Part shown: in pieces, positions 24,648 through 33,273 of the stretch | Numbering within the stretch: the stretch's first letter is position 1 | How the letters are laid out: every line of letters begins with the position of its first letter | NCBI GenBank assembly: GCA_964425005.1 | Contig: CAYRKT010000005.1 | Coordinates: 1-42,372, forward strand | Direction of reading: 5' to 3' | Source: CAYRKT01 sp964425005 | GTDB lineage: Bacteria; Synergistota; Synergistia; CAYRKT01 | Length of the DNA stretch: 42,372 nt | The notes under the pieces: model-generated | Database searches by the model: none | Seen by the model: only the letters and a program-made list of their open reading frames with translations | What the model was told of the DNA's origin: nothing | Made by a program: the position numbers and the translations under genes

Positions 24648-26596
24648 TCAGCTCTGAGGGAAAAGCGTTTTCTCGTCTTAAAGTGGCTTTATTCTATCTA
24701 TCGTTGATGTTCGGTTTGATCTGCCCCCTGCTGTCCGCCACAGGCGTCGCCAGCGAGAGGCCTCTGGTGGTGGTCATGGACGGGTCCGGGAGCATGTGGG
24801 GCAGGTTGCCCAGCAACGAGCTCAAAGCCGACGTCCAGAGGAACGAGCTGACCAGATTGTTGAGGGAGCTACCGGACTCGGCCAAGCTCGGCCTCGTGGT
24901 CTATGGATCCCGCGAGAGGACCAACCCGAAGGACGTGACCGTGCTGTCCCAGGTGGAGCCCCTGTCCAGCTCCAGGAGCAGGTTGATAGAGAGGATCCAG
25001 TCCATTCAACCTCTCGGCATGACGCCGCTGGCCGAGTCGATAAGGGTCGCCAGGGACTTGCTCCTCAGGGGCGGCTTTTCCGCAGGCGACATAGTCGTCC
25101 TGACCGACGACTACGACACCACCGGTGAAACCCCCGAGAGAGTCGCTGAGGAGCTGGCCAACGCCTACGACATAAGGATTCACGTGCTCGCCGTGGGGGC
25201 GAGCAAGCGGGACGAGGAACTCCTGAGGAGGCTTGCCGAGCTCGGCAAGGGAAGCTTTCGCTCGGCCAGGAACGCAAGCCAGTTCAGGGAGGCCCTGAGC
25301 GCGCTGGTCCTGGGCGCCCTGTCGGCATCGCCCCGACAGAGGGCAGAGGCACAGCCCACCGCCACCCCCCAGGAGGGCGGCGTGAAGAAGATAAGGTTAT
25401 CGGTGAACCTGGTCAGGGACGGGGCCATAAGGATCGACGGTCTGCCTGGGGTGATGGGTTCGATAGAGGGGTGGACCCTCAGGTCGGTGGACGGGACCAG
25501 GAGCATAAACGCATCGGGCAACAGCCTGGACGGCATACCCCCGGGCAGGTACACCATATCCTTCAAGGTGAGGGGCTTTCCAGAGCCCATAACCTTCAAC
25601 CAGGAGATAGAGATAAAGCCCAACGAGACCTCCTACGTGAGGCTGGACAGCGGGGTCAACGTGGAGATAGCCCAGGACCTCGTCAACTCCGTTCTGGACT
25701 ACACGGTGATAGACGCGGAGAGCAACAGACAGCTCTTCACCGTCAGGAGCGACATGTGGGGAGCGAAGTTCATGCTGCCCGGCAAGTACAGGATGATGCT
25801 GTCGGTGAGGGGATTCGACAGGCCTCTCTTCCTCCAGCAGACCTTTTCCGTGGTGAAGGGCGAGATGAGCTCGGTCAAGCTGAGCTCGGGGATAAACCTC
25901 ATACCGGACAAGACGGCGGAGGAATCGGTCTCCAGGATAACCATAAGGGACTGGGGTAGCGACAACGTGGTGGCGGTGATGGCCTCGGACATGTGGGGTA
26001 GGAAGTTCCTCCCCAGCGGCACTTACAGGATAAGCTTCCTCAACAGGGACACCGACAGAGAGGTTTTCCTCAACGAGCCCATGGTGGTGAGGGAATCCAG
26101 CGTCTCTAGCTTCAGCGTCAACTCCTTTGTCTCCCTCTCCTGCATCGAGGAGCTCAAAGCGGCAGTCGAGAGCTGGTCCCTGCGGGAGTCCTCCAGCGGC
26201 AGGCTTATATTCACCACCTCCGACCTGAGCGGCGCCTTCAAGTTCGTGCCCCCCGGCAGCTACACGATATTCGTGAGAAACAAAGGCGGATCCCAGGAGA
26301 TCCCCGCGGAGAGCATCCAGGTCGCGTCCGGCGAGAGGGTCCAAAGGGCCTTGGAGAGCGGCATACACCTGCAGCCCGAGGAGATGGCTAGGAACCGCAT
26401 AACCAGCTGGACCATATACGCCAAAGAGAACAACCTGCGGGTGGACAGCTTAGGAGCTGACCTATGGGATCCCAAGTTCATACCCCCAGGCTCCTACAGG
26501 ATAGCGGTGATGGACAGGATCACCGGCACTGAGGTCAACATAGCCGACAGCGTGAGCGTGGCGCCCAAGTCGATAGTGATACTAGACATAAAGTAA
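24644..26596 (+). CDS. exported VWA-domain protein with five tandem ~78-residue repeats
   Basis: A 650-residue protein, function unknown. Residues 1-37 look like a signal peptide with cleavage after VAS; a positively charged start is followed by a hydrophobic run. Residues 40-225 form a von Willebrand A domain with a full MIDAS: Asp46, Ser48 and Ser50 in MDGSGSMW, Thr127 in GMTPLAES, Asp155 in VVLTDDYDT. After a Pro/Ala/Gln linker come five beta-rich repeats starting near 277, 352, 432, 511 and 589. Each has an opening W-T-L or ITI-type strand, a DMWG-like turn, and the motif KF-x-PPG-x-YRI. GTG start overlaps the parB stop (GTGA) behind GGGGGG. A metal-dependent binding role at the cell surface or periplasm is inferred. 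Confidence 0.85.
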   Translation: MISSEGKAFSRLKVALFYLSLMFGLICPLLSATGVASERPLVVVMDGSGSMWGRLPSNELKADVQRNELTRLLRELPDSAKLGLVVYGSRERTNPKDVTVLSQVEPLSSSRSRLIERIQSIQPLGMTPLAESIRVARDLLLRGGFSAGDIVVLTDDYDTTGETPERVAEELANAYDIRIHVLAVGASKRDEELLRRLAELGKGSFRSARNASQFREALSALVLGALSASPRQRAEAQPTATPQEGGVKKIRLSVNLVRDGAIRIDGLPGVMGSIEGWTLRSVDGTRSINASGNSLDGIPPGRYTISFKVRGFPEPITFNQEIEIKPNETSYVRLDSGVNVEIAQDLVNSVLDYTVIDAESNRQLFTVRSDMWGAKFMLPGKYRMMLSVRGFDRPLFLQQTFSVVKGEMSSVKLSSGINLIPDKTAEESVSRITIRDWGSDNVVAVMASDMWGRKFLPSGTYRISFLNRDTDREVFLNEPMVVRESSVSSFSVNSFVSLSCIEELKAAVESWSLRESSSGRLIFTTSDLSGAFKFVPPGSYTIFVRNKGGSQEIPAESIQVASGERVQRALESGIHLQPEEMARNRITSWTIYAKENNLRVDSLGADLWDPKFIPPGSYRIAVMDRITGTEVNIADSVSVAPKSIVILDIK

Positions 26597-26652
26597 GAAA
26601 GGTGCTTTGTTGTTGCAATATTCAGCTTAGTTTCAAAATTGTGCTCTTTGTA

Positions 26653-26681
26653 TTGTCCTCAGAGGGTCGCTGTAATAAAAT
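26653..26681 (+). promoter_or_regulatory. promoter upstream of cstA
   Basis: TTGTCC (26653-26658), a 17-base spacer and TAAAAT (26676-26681), about 70 bases before the cstA start in an AT-rich gap. Confidence 0.5.
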
Positions 26682-26754
26682 AAAGGGGCTAAACGCGAGG
26701 GCCTCTGAGCGGGCGCAAGGCGGATCTATTTGAGGAAAGGAGGTCGATTGGGTT

Positions 26755-28551
26755 ATGTCCACTTCCGTCCTAATACTGATAGGCGCCGTCTTTTACTTGG
26801 CTCTCTACTTCACGTACGGCAAAAGCCTGGAACGCAAGGTGGTCAAGGCAGATCCCAACAGACCCACTCCCGCGGTCAGGATGCGGGACGACGTGGATTT
26901 CGTCCCAGCCAACAAGTTCGTGCTGTTCGGGCACCACTTCTCCTCCATCGCGGGCGCTGGCCCAATAGTAGGTCCGGCCATAGCCGCGGTTTGGGGTTGG
27001 CTACCCTGCATCCTCTGGATCTGGCTCGGTAACTTCCTGATAGGTGCCGTCCACGACTACCTCTCGCTGATGATGTCCGTCAGACACGACGGCAAGTCGG
27101 TTCAGTGGATAGCTGGAAGGCTCATGGGGAAGAGGACGAAGCTCATCTTCGAGCTCTACGTGTTCTTCGCTCTCATACTGGTCATAGCTGCGTTCATGGG
27201 CACTTTCGCCCCCCTGGCCAGCAGCACCCCCGAGATATTCACCACCTCCGTCTTGTTCCTCGTGGCTGCCATCATAGAGGGTTATCTGCTCTACAAGACG
27301 AAGCTCCCCTTCAGCGTCTCCACCGTCATAGGGATAGCCATGGTGGCCGCCTGCATATGGCTTGGTTTCGTCTACCCGATAAAGATGAGCGTGGACACCC
27401 TCTACTGGCTCCAGCTAATCTACATAATCTTGGCTGCCGCCTTGCCGGTTTGGATACTCCTTCAGCCCCGAGACTACCTTAACTCCTTCATCCTCTGGGG
27501 CGGGGTCGTGGTGGGCTCCATCGCGGCCTTGATAGTCTTTAAGCCCATAAGCTGGCCGGCCTTCACCAGCTTCTCCGCCAACGTCGTGCACGCTAAGGTG
27601 CCTTCCCCCTTCTGGCCCACCGTCCCCCTGGTGATAGCCTGCGGAGCCCTCTCGGGGTTCCACTCCATAGTGGGCTCTGGTACCACCTCCAAGCAGCTGG
27701 ACAACGAGCTGTCGGGGCTCTTCGTCGGCTATGGCTCCATGTTCACCGAGGGGATGCTCTCGACCATAGTCATAGCCTCCATAGGGGCCTTCGGCCTGGG
27801 GGTCATAGGGGGTCTAGCCGACGCCATAAAGGCGGCTAATCCCAACCTCGACGCCGCTCAGCTCTCCGACCCATCTTACATGGCCAACTTCGGGAACGCC
27901 ATAATAAACCTGAGGACCGCCGACAACAAGGCCATCGTGGGCGGAGCTGTGGGCTTGTTCACCAAGTCCTTCGGACAGCTGCTCTACCATGGACTCGGCA
28001 TACCTGCCAAGATAGGGGCCGTTTTCGGTGGGCTTTGGGTTTCGGCCTTCGTGCTCACCACCCTCGACACCTCCAACAGGTTGGCCAGATACGCCTTCCA
28101 GGAGATAGTCGAGTCCTTCAGAGGTTTCCTCGGAGGGGTGGTGGACGTTCTGCAGAACAGGTGGGTGGGCTCCCTGGTGGCCGCCCTCCTGGGCTTCTAC
28201 TTCATAAAGTACGGAGGTGCAGCCTACACGGCCCTCTGGGCCGGCTTCGCCGGGACCAACCAGTTGCTCGCCTCCATAGCCATGCTCACCGCTGCCAACT
28301 GGGTCAAGAGGGTTCAGAAGGCCTCCGGAGCCACGCTGGCGATGGTGTTCCTGCCAGCGGTCTTCCTCTGGGTGACCGTCTTCTCGGCGCTCGTCTGGTA
28401 CCTCTTTAAGGTGGTCCCAGTCCAGGCTGCCGCTATAAAGGGCATCCTGGGCGCCTTCGTCGTGGTGATGCTGATCCTCTCCGTCATCTTGCTGGTCAAC
28501 TTCTGGACCACCCTCAACAAGGAATACAAGCCCTCTGAGGAGATGGCGTAA
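26755..28551 (+). CDS. cstA: CstA-family carbon starvation / pyruvate-peptide transporter
   Basis: A 598-residue polytopic inner-membrane protein with many hydrophobic segments from residue 5 to the C-terminus. Family signatures include NKFVLFGHHFSSIAGAGPI, VGPAIAAVWGWLPC, GAVHDYLSLMMSVRH, and the conserved SGFHSIVGSGTTSKQL. CstA proteins take up peptides or pyruvate; E. coli CstA and BtsT are the characterised examples, and which substrate applies here is unknown. ATG follows AAAGGAGGTC. The next gene starts six bases after the stop, so a small partner protein may be co-translated. Uptake of pyruvate or peptides fits the fermentative lifestyle. Confidence 0.94.
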   Translation: MSTSVLILIGAVFYLALYFTYGKSLERKVVKADPNRPTPAVRMRDDVDFVPANKFVLFGHHFSSIAGAGPIVGPAIAAVWGWLPCILWIWLGNFLIGAVHDYLSLMMSVRHDGKSVQWIAGRLMGKRTKLIFELYVFFALILVIAAFMGTFAPLASSTPEIFTTSVLFLVAAIIEGYLLYKTKLPFSVSTVIGIAMVAACIWLGFVYPIKMSVDTLYWLQLIYIILAAALPVWILLQPRDYLNSFILWGGVVVGSIAALIVFKPISWPAFTSFSANVVHAKVPSPFWPTVPLVIACGALSGFHSIVGSGTTSKQLDNELSGLFVGYGSMFTEGMLSTIVIASIGAFGLGVIGGLADAIKAANPNLDAAQLSDPSYMANFGNAIINLRTADNKAIVGGAVGLFTKSFGQLLYHGLGIPAKIGAVFGGLWVSAFVLTTLDTSNRLARYAFQEIVESFRGFLGGVVDVLQNRWVGSLVAALLGFYFIKYGGAAYTALWAGFAGTNQLLASIAMLTAANWVKRVQKASGATLAMVFLPAVFLWVTVFSALVWYLFKVVPVQAAAIKGILGAFVVVMLILSVILLVNFWTTLNKEYKPSEEMA

Positions 28552-28557
28552 GGGGAG

Positions 28558-28851
28558 ATGAGCCTGCGCGAGGCCCTCGCAAAAGCGTTCAGGAAGCTCT
28601 ACTGTACCCTGGATTCTATAGGCTGTTCTATGAGGGAGGCTGCCACCTCCCTCATAGAACAGGAGTTGATGGAGGAGGAGCACGTCTTCGCCCTCATCAC
28701 CACCAGCCTCTTCTCCGGAATGCCCTCTCCGCCCACCGACATAGTCCTTAGGCTTTTGCCCCACATGGAGAGGGAGATCGCGCTCATGACCAGGAAGAGC
28801 GAGGAGTTCGACGACGTGTTCTCCCAGACGCTAGCTCGGTTCGACATCTAG
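28558..28851 (+). CDS. small helical protein of unknown function, cstA-linked
   Basis: A 97-residue protein I do not recognise. It is predicted largely helical and soluble, with two cysteines (Cys16, Cys23) near the N-terminus and a charged middle (EQELMEEEHVF). ATG follows AAGGGGAG, and the gene begins six bases after cstA, so it is very likely translated from the same mRNA. Its codon use resembles that of its neighbours, which supports coding despite the unusual perfect inverted repeat inside it (28623-28662). A role as a CstA partner or regulator is only a guess from position. Confidence 0.65.
   Translation: MSLREALAKAFRKLYCTLDSIGCSMREAATSLIEQELMEEEHVFALITTSLFSGMPSPPTDIVLRLLPHMEREIALMTRKSEEFDDVFSQTLARFDI
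28623..28662. repeat. 17-bp perfect inverted repeat inside a coding region
   Basis: Arms 28623-28639 (CTGTTCTATGAGGGAGG) and 28646-28662 are perfect reverse complements around a 6-base loop CTGCCA. The mRNA would form a very stable hairpin about 70 bases after the end of cstA and within the small gene. Confidence 0.85.
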
Positions 28852-28878
28852 GACGACGGGGAGAGGGTTTCAGGGGAC

Positions 28879-29859
28879 ATGCCTTCCAGGATGTTCTTCT
28901 TCATGGGCAAGGGCGGGGTGGGCAAGACCACCGTTGCCTCGGCGTTTGCGGTGGGAAGCGCCAGGAGCGGGAAGAGGACGCTGGTGGTTTCCATAGACCC
29001 AGCCCACAACCTGGGGGATGCCCTGGACGTGGAGCTCAGCGGCGAGCCGATCATGGTGGAGCGGGGCCTATGGGCTATGGAGGTAGACCTGGAGAGGGCG
29101 ATCTCCTCTTACCTGGAGGATTGCTCCGCCAGGATGAAGAACACTTACAGACATCTGATGGTATTGAACCTGGACAGATATTTCGACCTCATAAAGAAGT
29201 CGCCCGGCATAGAGGAGTACGCCCTGTTAGAGGTGATAAAAGAGCTCTCGAAGGTGGAGGACTACGACTACATAGTGGTGGACACCCCACCAACCGGCAT
29301 AACCATAAGGGTCTTCTCCATGCCGGAGATATCGCTGATATGGGCCAACGGCCTATTGGAGATGAGGAGGAGGATCCTGTCCAAGAGGAGGATGCTGGAG
29401 AACGTGAGAGGGCCCTTTTACTCCGAGATCGAAGGGAAGAGGGAGAAGCTTCCCTCCGCCGAGGAGGAAGACCCCATAACTAAGGAGATCATGGCCTACA
29501 AAGAGGACATGCTCAGGATAAGGCAGTTCCTCTCCTCCAAGCTCGCCTGGGTGGGGGTCGTGACCACCGCTGAGGAGTTGGCGTACGCGGAGACCAAGAG
29601 GATCTACGAAGCCCTGCGCGACCAGAACATCGCGCTAAGGGCCATATTCCTCAACAAATACCTCCAGCTGGAGAGCCCACCTCCGGAGCTCCAGGGGAAG
29701 ATCCAGGAGCAGGAACGCGTCTTCGCCCACCTGAGGGAGGCCTTTCCGCGCGTGGAGATATTCAAGGTCCCCCTCATAAGGACGTCGCCCCGGGGGACCG
29801 AGATGCTCTACGAGATATACAGCCAAAACCTCCACAGACTAGAAGCCCTCGTGGCCTGA
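28879..29859 (+). CDS. ArsA/Get3-like ATPase
   Basis: A 326-residue P-loop ATPase of the ArsA/Get3 branch. It has the deviant Walker A MGKGGVGKTTVASAFA near residue 9, switch I VSIDPAHNLGDALDVEL, and the Walker B/switch II VVDTPPTGITIRVFSMPE. A single cysteine (in LEDCSARM) rules out the CXXC of Mrp/ApbC scaffold proteins and the paired-cysteine arsenite site of ArsA. Arsenite pumping is therefore unlikely and there is no arsB or arsR nearby. Single-domain bacterial members are mostly of unknown role; tail-anchored protein targeting is known for Get3. Gene order links it to the membrane-anchored protein and SufCB that follow. Confidence 0.88.
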   Translation: MPSRMFFFMGKGGVGKTTVASAFAVGSARSGKRTLVVSIDPAHNLGDALDVELSGEPIMVERGLWAMEVDLERAISSYLEDCSARMKNTYRHLMVLNLDRYFDLIKKSPGIEEYALLEVIKELSKVEDYDYIVVDTPPTGITIRVFSMPEISLIWANGLLEMRRRILSKRRMLENVRGPFYSEIEGKREKLPSAEEEDPITKEIMAYKEDMLRIRQFLSSKLAWVGVVTTAEELAYAETKRIYEALRDQNIALRAIFLNKYLQLESPPPELQGKIQEQERVFAHLREAFPRVEIFKVPLIRTSPRGTEMLYEIYSQNLHRLEALVA

Positions 29860-29881
29860 CGTCCCCTGCAGAGAGGAAGGG

Positions 29882-30553
29882 GTGGTCGCCTTGTCGGCCG
29901 ATCTTTTACTGGCCATACTCGTGTTGGCTGGGGTGGCATCGCTTCAGTTCTACAAGGGCAGAAGGCTCAACCTGTCGCTGATGGTCCACTACATAAGACA
30001 GTTCGAGGACAAGCTAAGGCCCAAGGACAAACTCTACACCCACTTAGGAGGCTACATAGGTTTCCGGGCGGATTACGCGCTAGAGGACGAATTCCTCCCC
30101 AAGATGGAGCTCACCCTCATGCTGATGCCTAGGCAGAGCCTGTTCTGGTGGCCCATATCCTATTTCTTCAAGAGGGGAGATAGGCTTTACGTGGTTTTGA
30201 GGCCCAGGACGAGGGTAGCTAGAGGGGAGGCCCACATAATCCAAAAATCCTACTTCGTCTTCGGTCCTGGGGTTGACAGAAAGGGGAAGGGGTTCCAGGA
30301 GGAGGAGATCAAGCTGAAGGACCAGACCCAGCACTACTCCCTCTACCAGGACCGTCGCGACCTGGAGAGGCTGAAGAAGCTTTGCGCGATGTCCATAGAC
30401 GAGCCCGGGAGGCTCAGACACGCTTCGGTGAACCCCTCCGAGAACGTGATATACTTGTTGCTCAGGCCCGACGTCAACAAGACCGGCAGCGAGATGGCCA
30501 GGCTGGTGGAGAACTTCCACAGGCTGTTCGTCGAGGAGGAAGAACGGCGATGA
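29882..30553 (+). CDS. membrane-anchored protein of unknown function, between arsA and sufC
   Basis: A 223-residue protein I do not recognise. Residues 5-21 (SADLLLAILVLAGVASL) form one transmembrane helix, followed by a basic stretch KGRRLNLS, so the bulk should be cytoplasmic. The rest is mixed alpha/beta and includes MLMPRQSLFWWPISYFF, a second hydrophobic, possibly membrane-contacting stretch, and KSYFVFGPGVDRKGKG. GTG at 29882 is the annotated start; TTG at 29891 is an alternative with better spacing. Its stop overlaps the sufC ATG, so it is tightly linked to iron-sulfur assembly genes. It could anchor the ATPase or SufCB at the membrane; that is inference. Confidence 0.75.
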   Translation: MVALSADLLLAILVLAGVASLQFYKGRRLNLSLMVHYIRQFEDKLRPKDKLYTHLGGYIGFRADYALEDEFLPKMELTLMLMPRQSLFWWPISYFFKRGDRLYVVLRPRTRVARGEAHIIQKSYFVFGPGVDRKGKGFQEEEIKLKDQTQHYSLYQDRRDLERLKKLCAMSIDEPGRLRHASVNPSENVIYLLLRPDVNKTGSEMARLVENFHRLFVEEEERR

Positions 30554-31308
30554 GGCGAGAGGAGATAGTGCTGGAGATAAAGGACCTGGCAGTGAAAGTG
30601 GACGACAGGCTCGTGCTGGAGGGGTTGAACCTGTCGGTGAGGCGCGGGGAGGTGCACGTGATCTTCGGGCAGAACGGCTCCGGGAAGTCCACCCTTCTGG
30701 GGGCCATAATGGGCCTTTCCAGGTACAGGGTGACGGAGGGGGACATCCTGTTCCTGGGCTCATCCGTGCTGGGGCTTTCGATCCACGAGCGAGCGCGGCT
30801 GGGGATAGGCCTGGCGTTTCAAAGCCCCAGGGCGGTGAGGGGTGTGAGCCTGAGGAGCTTCCTCAAGCTGGTGGCCAAGGACTCCGAAGCCTTCGAGGGG
30901 GTCATGGAGTTAGCCTCCGAGTTCAACTTCCATCAGCACCTGGACAGGGACCTCAACGTGGGCTTCTCCGGAGGGGAGATGAAGAAGTCCGAGGTTCTCC
31001 AGTTGATAGCCCAAGACCCCACTTTGTTGATGTTGGACGAACCGGAGTCAGGGGTGGACTTCGAGAACATAGCCCTACTGGGCGAAGCCTTGAGGCGCTT
31101 CCTGGAGAGGGAGAAGCCCTTCCACCAGCGCACCAAGTCGGCCATCCTGATAACCCATAGCGGCCACATACTGGACTACGTGACCGCCGATGTGGGGCAC
31201 GTCATGGTCAAAGGAAGGTTCGCCTGCAGCGGTAATCCTTACGACATCTTCAGGCGGATCAGGGAGAAAGGCTACGCCGAGTGCGTCGAGTGCTATCTTT
31301 GCCTCTAG
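30550..31308 (+). CDS. sufC: SufC-type ATPase of a minimal SUF/SMS iron-sulfur assembly pair
   Basis: ABC-type ATPase, 252 residues, which drives Fe-S assembly on SufB. It has Walker A GQNGSGKST, the Q-loop in AFQSPRAVRG, signature FSGGEMKKSEVLQL, Walker B LLMLDEPESGVD and the switch His in ITHSGHIL. The ATG at 30550 overlaps the previous stop (ATGAGG); an open frame from 30382 is not supported. The C-terminus ends in Cys245, Cys248 and Cys251 (CVECYLC), a CXXCXXC tail absent from E. coli SufC. Only sufC and sufB are here, without sufD, sufS or sufU, as in the SMS type of strict anaerobes. Confidence 0.93.
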   Translation: MRREEIVLEIKDLAVKVDDRLVLEGLNLSVRRGEVHVIFGQNGSGKSTLLGAIMGLSRYRVTEGDILFLGSSVLGLSIHERARLGIGLAFQSPRAVRGVSLRSFLKLVAKDSEAFEGVMELASEFNFHQHLDRDLNVGFSGGEMKKSEVLQLIAQDPTLLMLDEPESGVDFENIALLGEALRRFLEREKPFHQRTKSAILITHSGHILDYVTADVGHVMVKGRFACSGNPYDIFRRIREKGYAECVECYLCL

Positions 31309-31319
31309 GGGGGAAGCCT

Positions 31320-32408
31320 ATGGAGGGAGCTTTGGACCTGAGGAGGGTAGGCTTCGACCTATCGCCCAGCAGGAAGAGGGAGGGGAGTTTTTTCGTGGAG
31401 GACCACTCCATAAGCCTCCTCGAGAGGCTCGGGGAGGTGGAGGTGATGTCCCTGGGGGAGGCCCAGGAGAGGTACCCCGAGCTGGTGGAGAGGCTGAGGT
31501 TTTCCCTGATAAGGCCAGAGGGAGAGCTGGCGAAGTTCAAAGAGGTCACCCCCACCGGCTACTTCATAAGGGTACCAGCGGGGGTGAAGATGAGCTTTCC
31601 CGTGCAGTCCTGCTACGTGGTGAAGACCGAGGGCTTCGAGCAGAGGGTGCACAACCTGATAATCGTGGAGGAAGGCGCCTCCGCCCAGATCATAACGGGT
31701 TGCACCAGGGGATCTCACGTCCTCGCGGGCCTTCACATCGGTGTGACCGAGATATTCGTCGGCAAGAACGCCTCCTTGACGTACACCATGGTCCACGAGT
31801 GGGGCAAGGAGATGGAGATAACGCCTAAGACCGCCGTACGAGTGGAGGAAGGGGGCAAGTACATATCCAACTACTTCGCCGTCACCGAGGTCAAAAGGGT
31901 GATCGCCTACCCCAGGGCCTTTCTATCGAGGAGGGCTTTCGCCGGGTTCTACTCCTCTATATACGCCAAGGGCCTCTCCTTCTTCGACACCGGAGCGGCG
32001 CTGATCCTGGAGGGAGATGGCGCAAGAGGGGAGATAGTGAGCAGGGTGGTGGCAGGCGACGGCAGCAAGGTCATATCCAGGGGGCTGATAGAGGCCAGAA
32101 GCGGGTCCACTAGGGGACACATGGAGTGCAACGCCATAATGATATCCGACTCCTCCTGCGTCCAGGCGATACCAGAGCTAACCTCTTACCACCCCGATGT
32201 GGAGCTATCCCACGAGGCGGCCGTAGGCAAGATAGCCCAGGAGGAGATAGAGTACCTGATGAGCAGAGGGGTCTCCGAGGAAGCCGCCAAAAGCCTGATA
32301 GTGAAGGGCTTCCTCACCCCGCGGCTGGAGAACCTAACCCCCGAGCTGGAGGAGGCGGTCCTGAACACCATAGAAGAAGCCCTCAGGACCGCGGGAAGCG
32401 GCATGTGA
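31320..32408 (+). CDS. sufB: SufB/SufD-family scaffold protein
   Basis: A 362-residue SufB/D-fold scaffold that assembles Fe-S clusters with SufC. The beta-helical core holds VHNLIIVEEGASAQIITGC, LTYTMVHEWGKEMEI, and the conserved end AIPELTSYHPDVELSHEAA, VGKIAQEEIEYLMSRG with LIVKGFL. It is shorter than E. coli SufB (about 495) and lacks its N-terminal extension, as in the minimal archaeal/clostridial form. The frame opens at 31281 inside sufC, but ATG 31320 has GGGGGG eight bases upstream and begins eleven bases after the sufC stop. Confidence 0.92.
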   Translation: MEGALDLRRVGFDLSPSRKREGSFFVEDHSISLLERLGEVEVMSLGEAQERYPELVERLRFSLIRPEGELAKFKEVTPTGYFIRVPAGVKMSFPVQSCYVVKTEGFEQRVHNLIIVEEGASAQIITGCTRGSHVLAGLHIGVTEIFVGKNASLTYTMVHEWGKEMEITPKTAVRVEEGGKYISNYFAVTEVKRVIAYPRAFLSRRAFAGFYSSIYAKGLSFFDTGAALILEGDGARGEIVSRVVAGDGSKVISRGLIEARSGSTRGHMECNAIMISDSSCVQAIPELTSYHPDVELSHEAAVGKIAQEEIEYLMSRGVSEEAAKSLIVKGFLTPRLENLTPELEEAVLNTIEEALRTAGSGM

Positions 32409-32459
32409 GGGGCCTCTAAGACGTCTGCGCCACGACCGATCTGACCCGCCCCGAGGTCC

Positions 32460-33122
32460 TCATAGCTCGGGAGTCCTGTCGTCGCCTCGGAAGGACCTCA
32501 CAGCTATGGAGTGCTTTATCATGAGCAAACCTCGGGTTATGTCCTCGTCCCTGAGTATCACCTCGGGAGGGACCTTTATCTGCGAGGGAGAGAAATTCCA
32601 TATCGCCTTTACACCGCTCTCCACCAGTCTGTCCGCCACCTCCTGGGCGGCATCGGGGGGAACGCATATGGCCCCCACGTCCACCTGGAGCTCCCTTACG
32701 GCTTCGGGCAACTCATCTACGGACCTGACCCTGAACTTGCCCACATAGGTCCCCACCTTGGCGGGGTCCTTGTCGAAGAGCGCCACTACCCTGGTCCTGT
32801 ACCGCTCAAACCCCTCGTAGTTCGCTATAGCACCCCCCAACCTCCCCGCTCCCACTATGGCCATGTTCAGCTCGAGCTCGACTCCGAATATCTCCTCGAG
32901 CTCCTTCCTCAGCTCGCTCACCCGGTAGCCGACCCGAGGCTTACCCTTATATCGGAGGTAGGAGAGATCCTTTCTGACCTGCTCGGGCAGCACGCCCAGG
33001 GCGCCTCCCATCTCCTCGGAGGAGACGAAGTCCCTCTGGTGCAGCGATAGATACCTGTAGTACATGTGCAGCCTCCCCAAAGTGGCCTTAGGCAAGGAAC
33101 CATACCCCCTGGTTTTCTCCAC
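32460..33122 (-). CDS. rex: redox-sensing transcriptional repressor Rex
   Basis: A 220-residue NADH/NAD+ sensor. It has an N-terminal winged helix (LHMYYRYLSLHQ, FVSSEEMGGALGV, VRKDLSYL) and a C-terminal Rossmann domain (MAIVGAGRLGGAIANYEGF, FDKDPAKVG) with a domain-swapped helix at the end. GTG 33122 follows GGGGGGAGTGG by five bases and gives the usual length; the frame is open further upstream without support. Rex would repress fermentation and redox genes when NAD+ is high. I found no clear TTGTGAA-type Rex box in its own upstream region. Transcribed convergently with sufB, 51 bp between stops. Confidence 0.92.
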   Translation of the reverse strand: MEKTRGYGSLPKATLGRLHMYYRYLSLHQRDFVSSEEMGGALGVLPEQVRKDLSYLRYKGKPRVGYRVSELRKELEEIFGVELELNMAIVGAGRLGGAIANYEGFERYRTRVVALFDKDPAKVGTYVGKFRVRSVDELPEAVRELQVDVGAICVPPDAAQEVADRLVESGVKAIWNFSPSQIKVPPEVILRDEDITRGLLMIKHSIAVRSFRGDDRTPEL

Positions 33123-33156
33123 AAAAACCACTCCCCCCGCCCAACTTACGTTAAAA

Positions 33157-33185
33157 ATTATACGACATCCCGAGATCTTTGAGAA
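33157..33185 (-). promoter_or_regulatory. likely rex promoter
   Basis: A perfect TATAAT on the minus strand (33157-33162) with a weak -35 TTCTCA (33180-33185) at 17 bases, about 35 bases before the rex start. Confidence 0.55.
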
Positions 33186-33273
33186 CCCGCTGTCGGGCGA
33201 AGTTCGATCCCAAGCGGAACGCGTACGGAGGGAGCGAAAAGCTTCCACCGATCTCCAGAGGAGTTCGACGGGG

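Noticed and set aside
28599..28847. Minus-strand frame opposite the small cstA-linked gene
   Set aside because: It shares a peptide with the plus-strand protein only because of the inverted repeat; it has no ribosome binding site, and all neighbours are on the plus strand.
28879..29859. Arsenite resistance operon
   Set aside because: The ATPase lacks the arsenite-binding cysteines, and no arsB, arsC, arsD or arsR is nearby.
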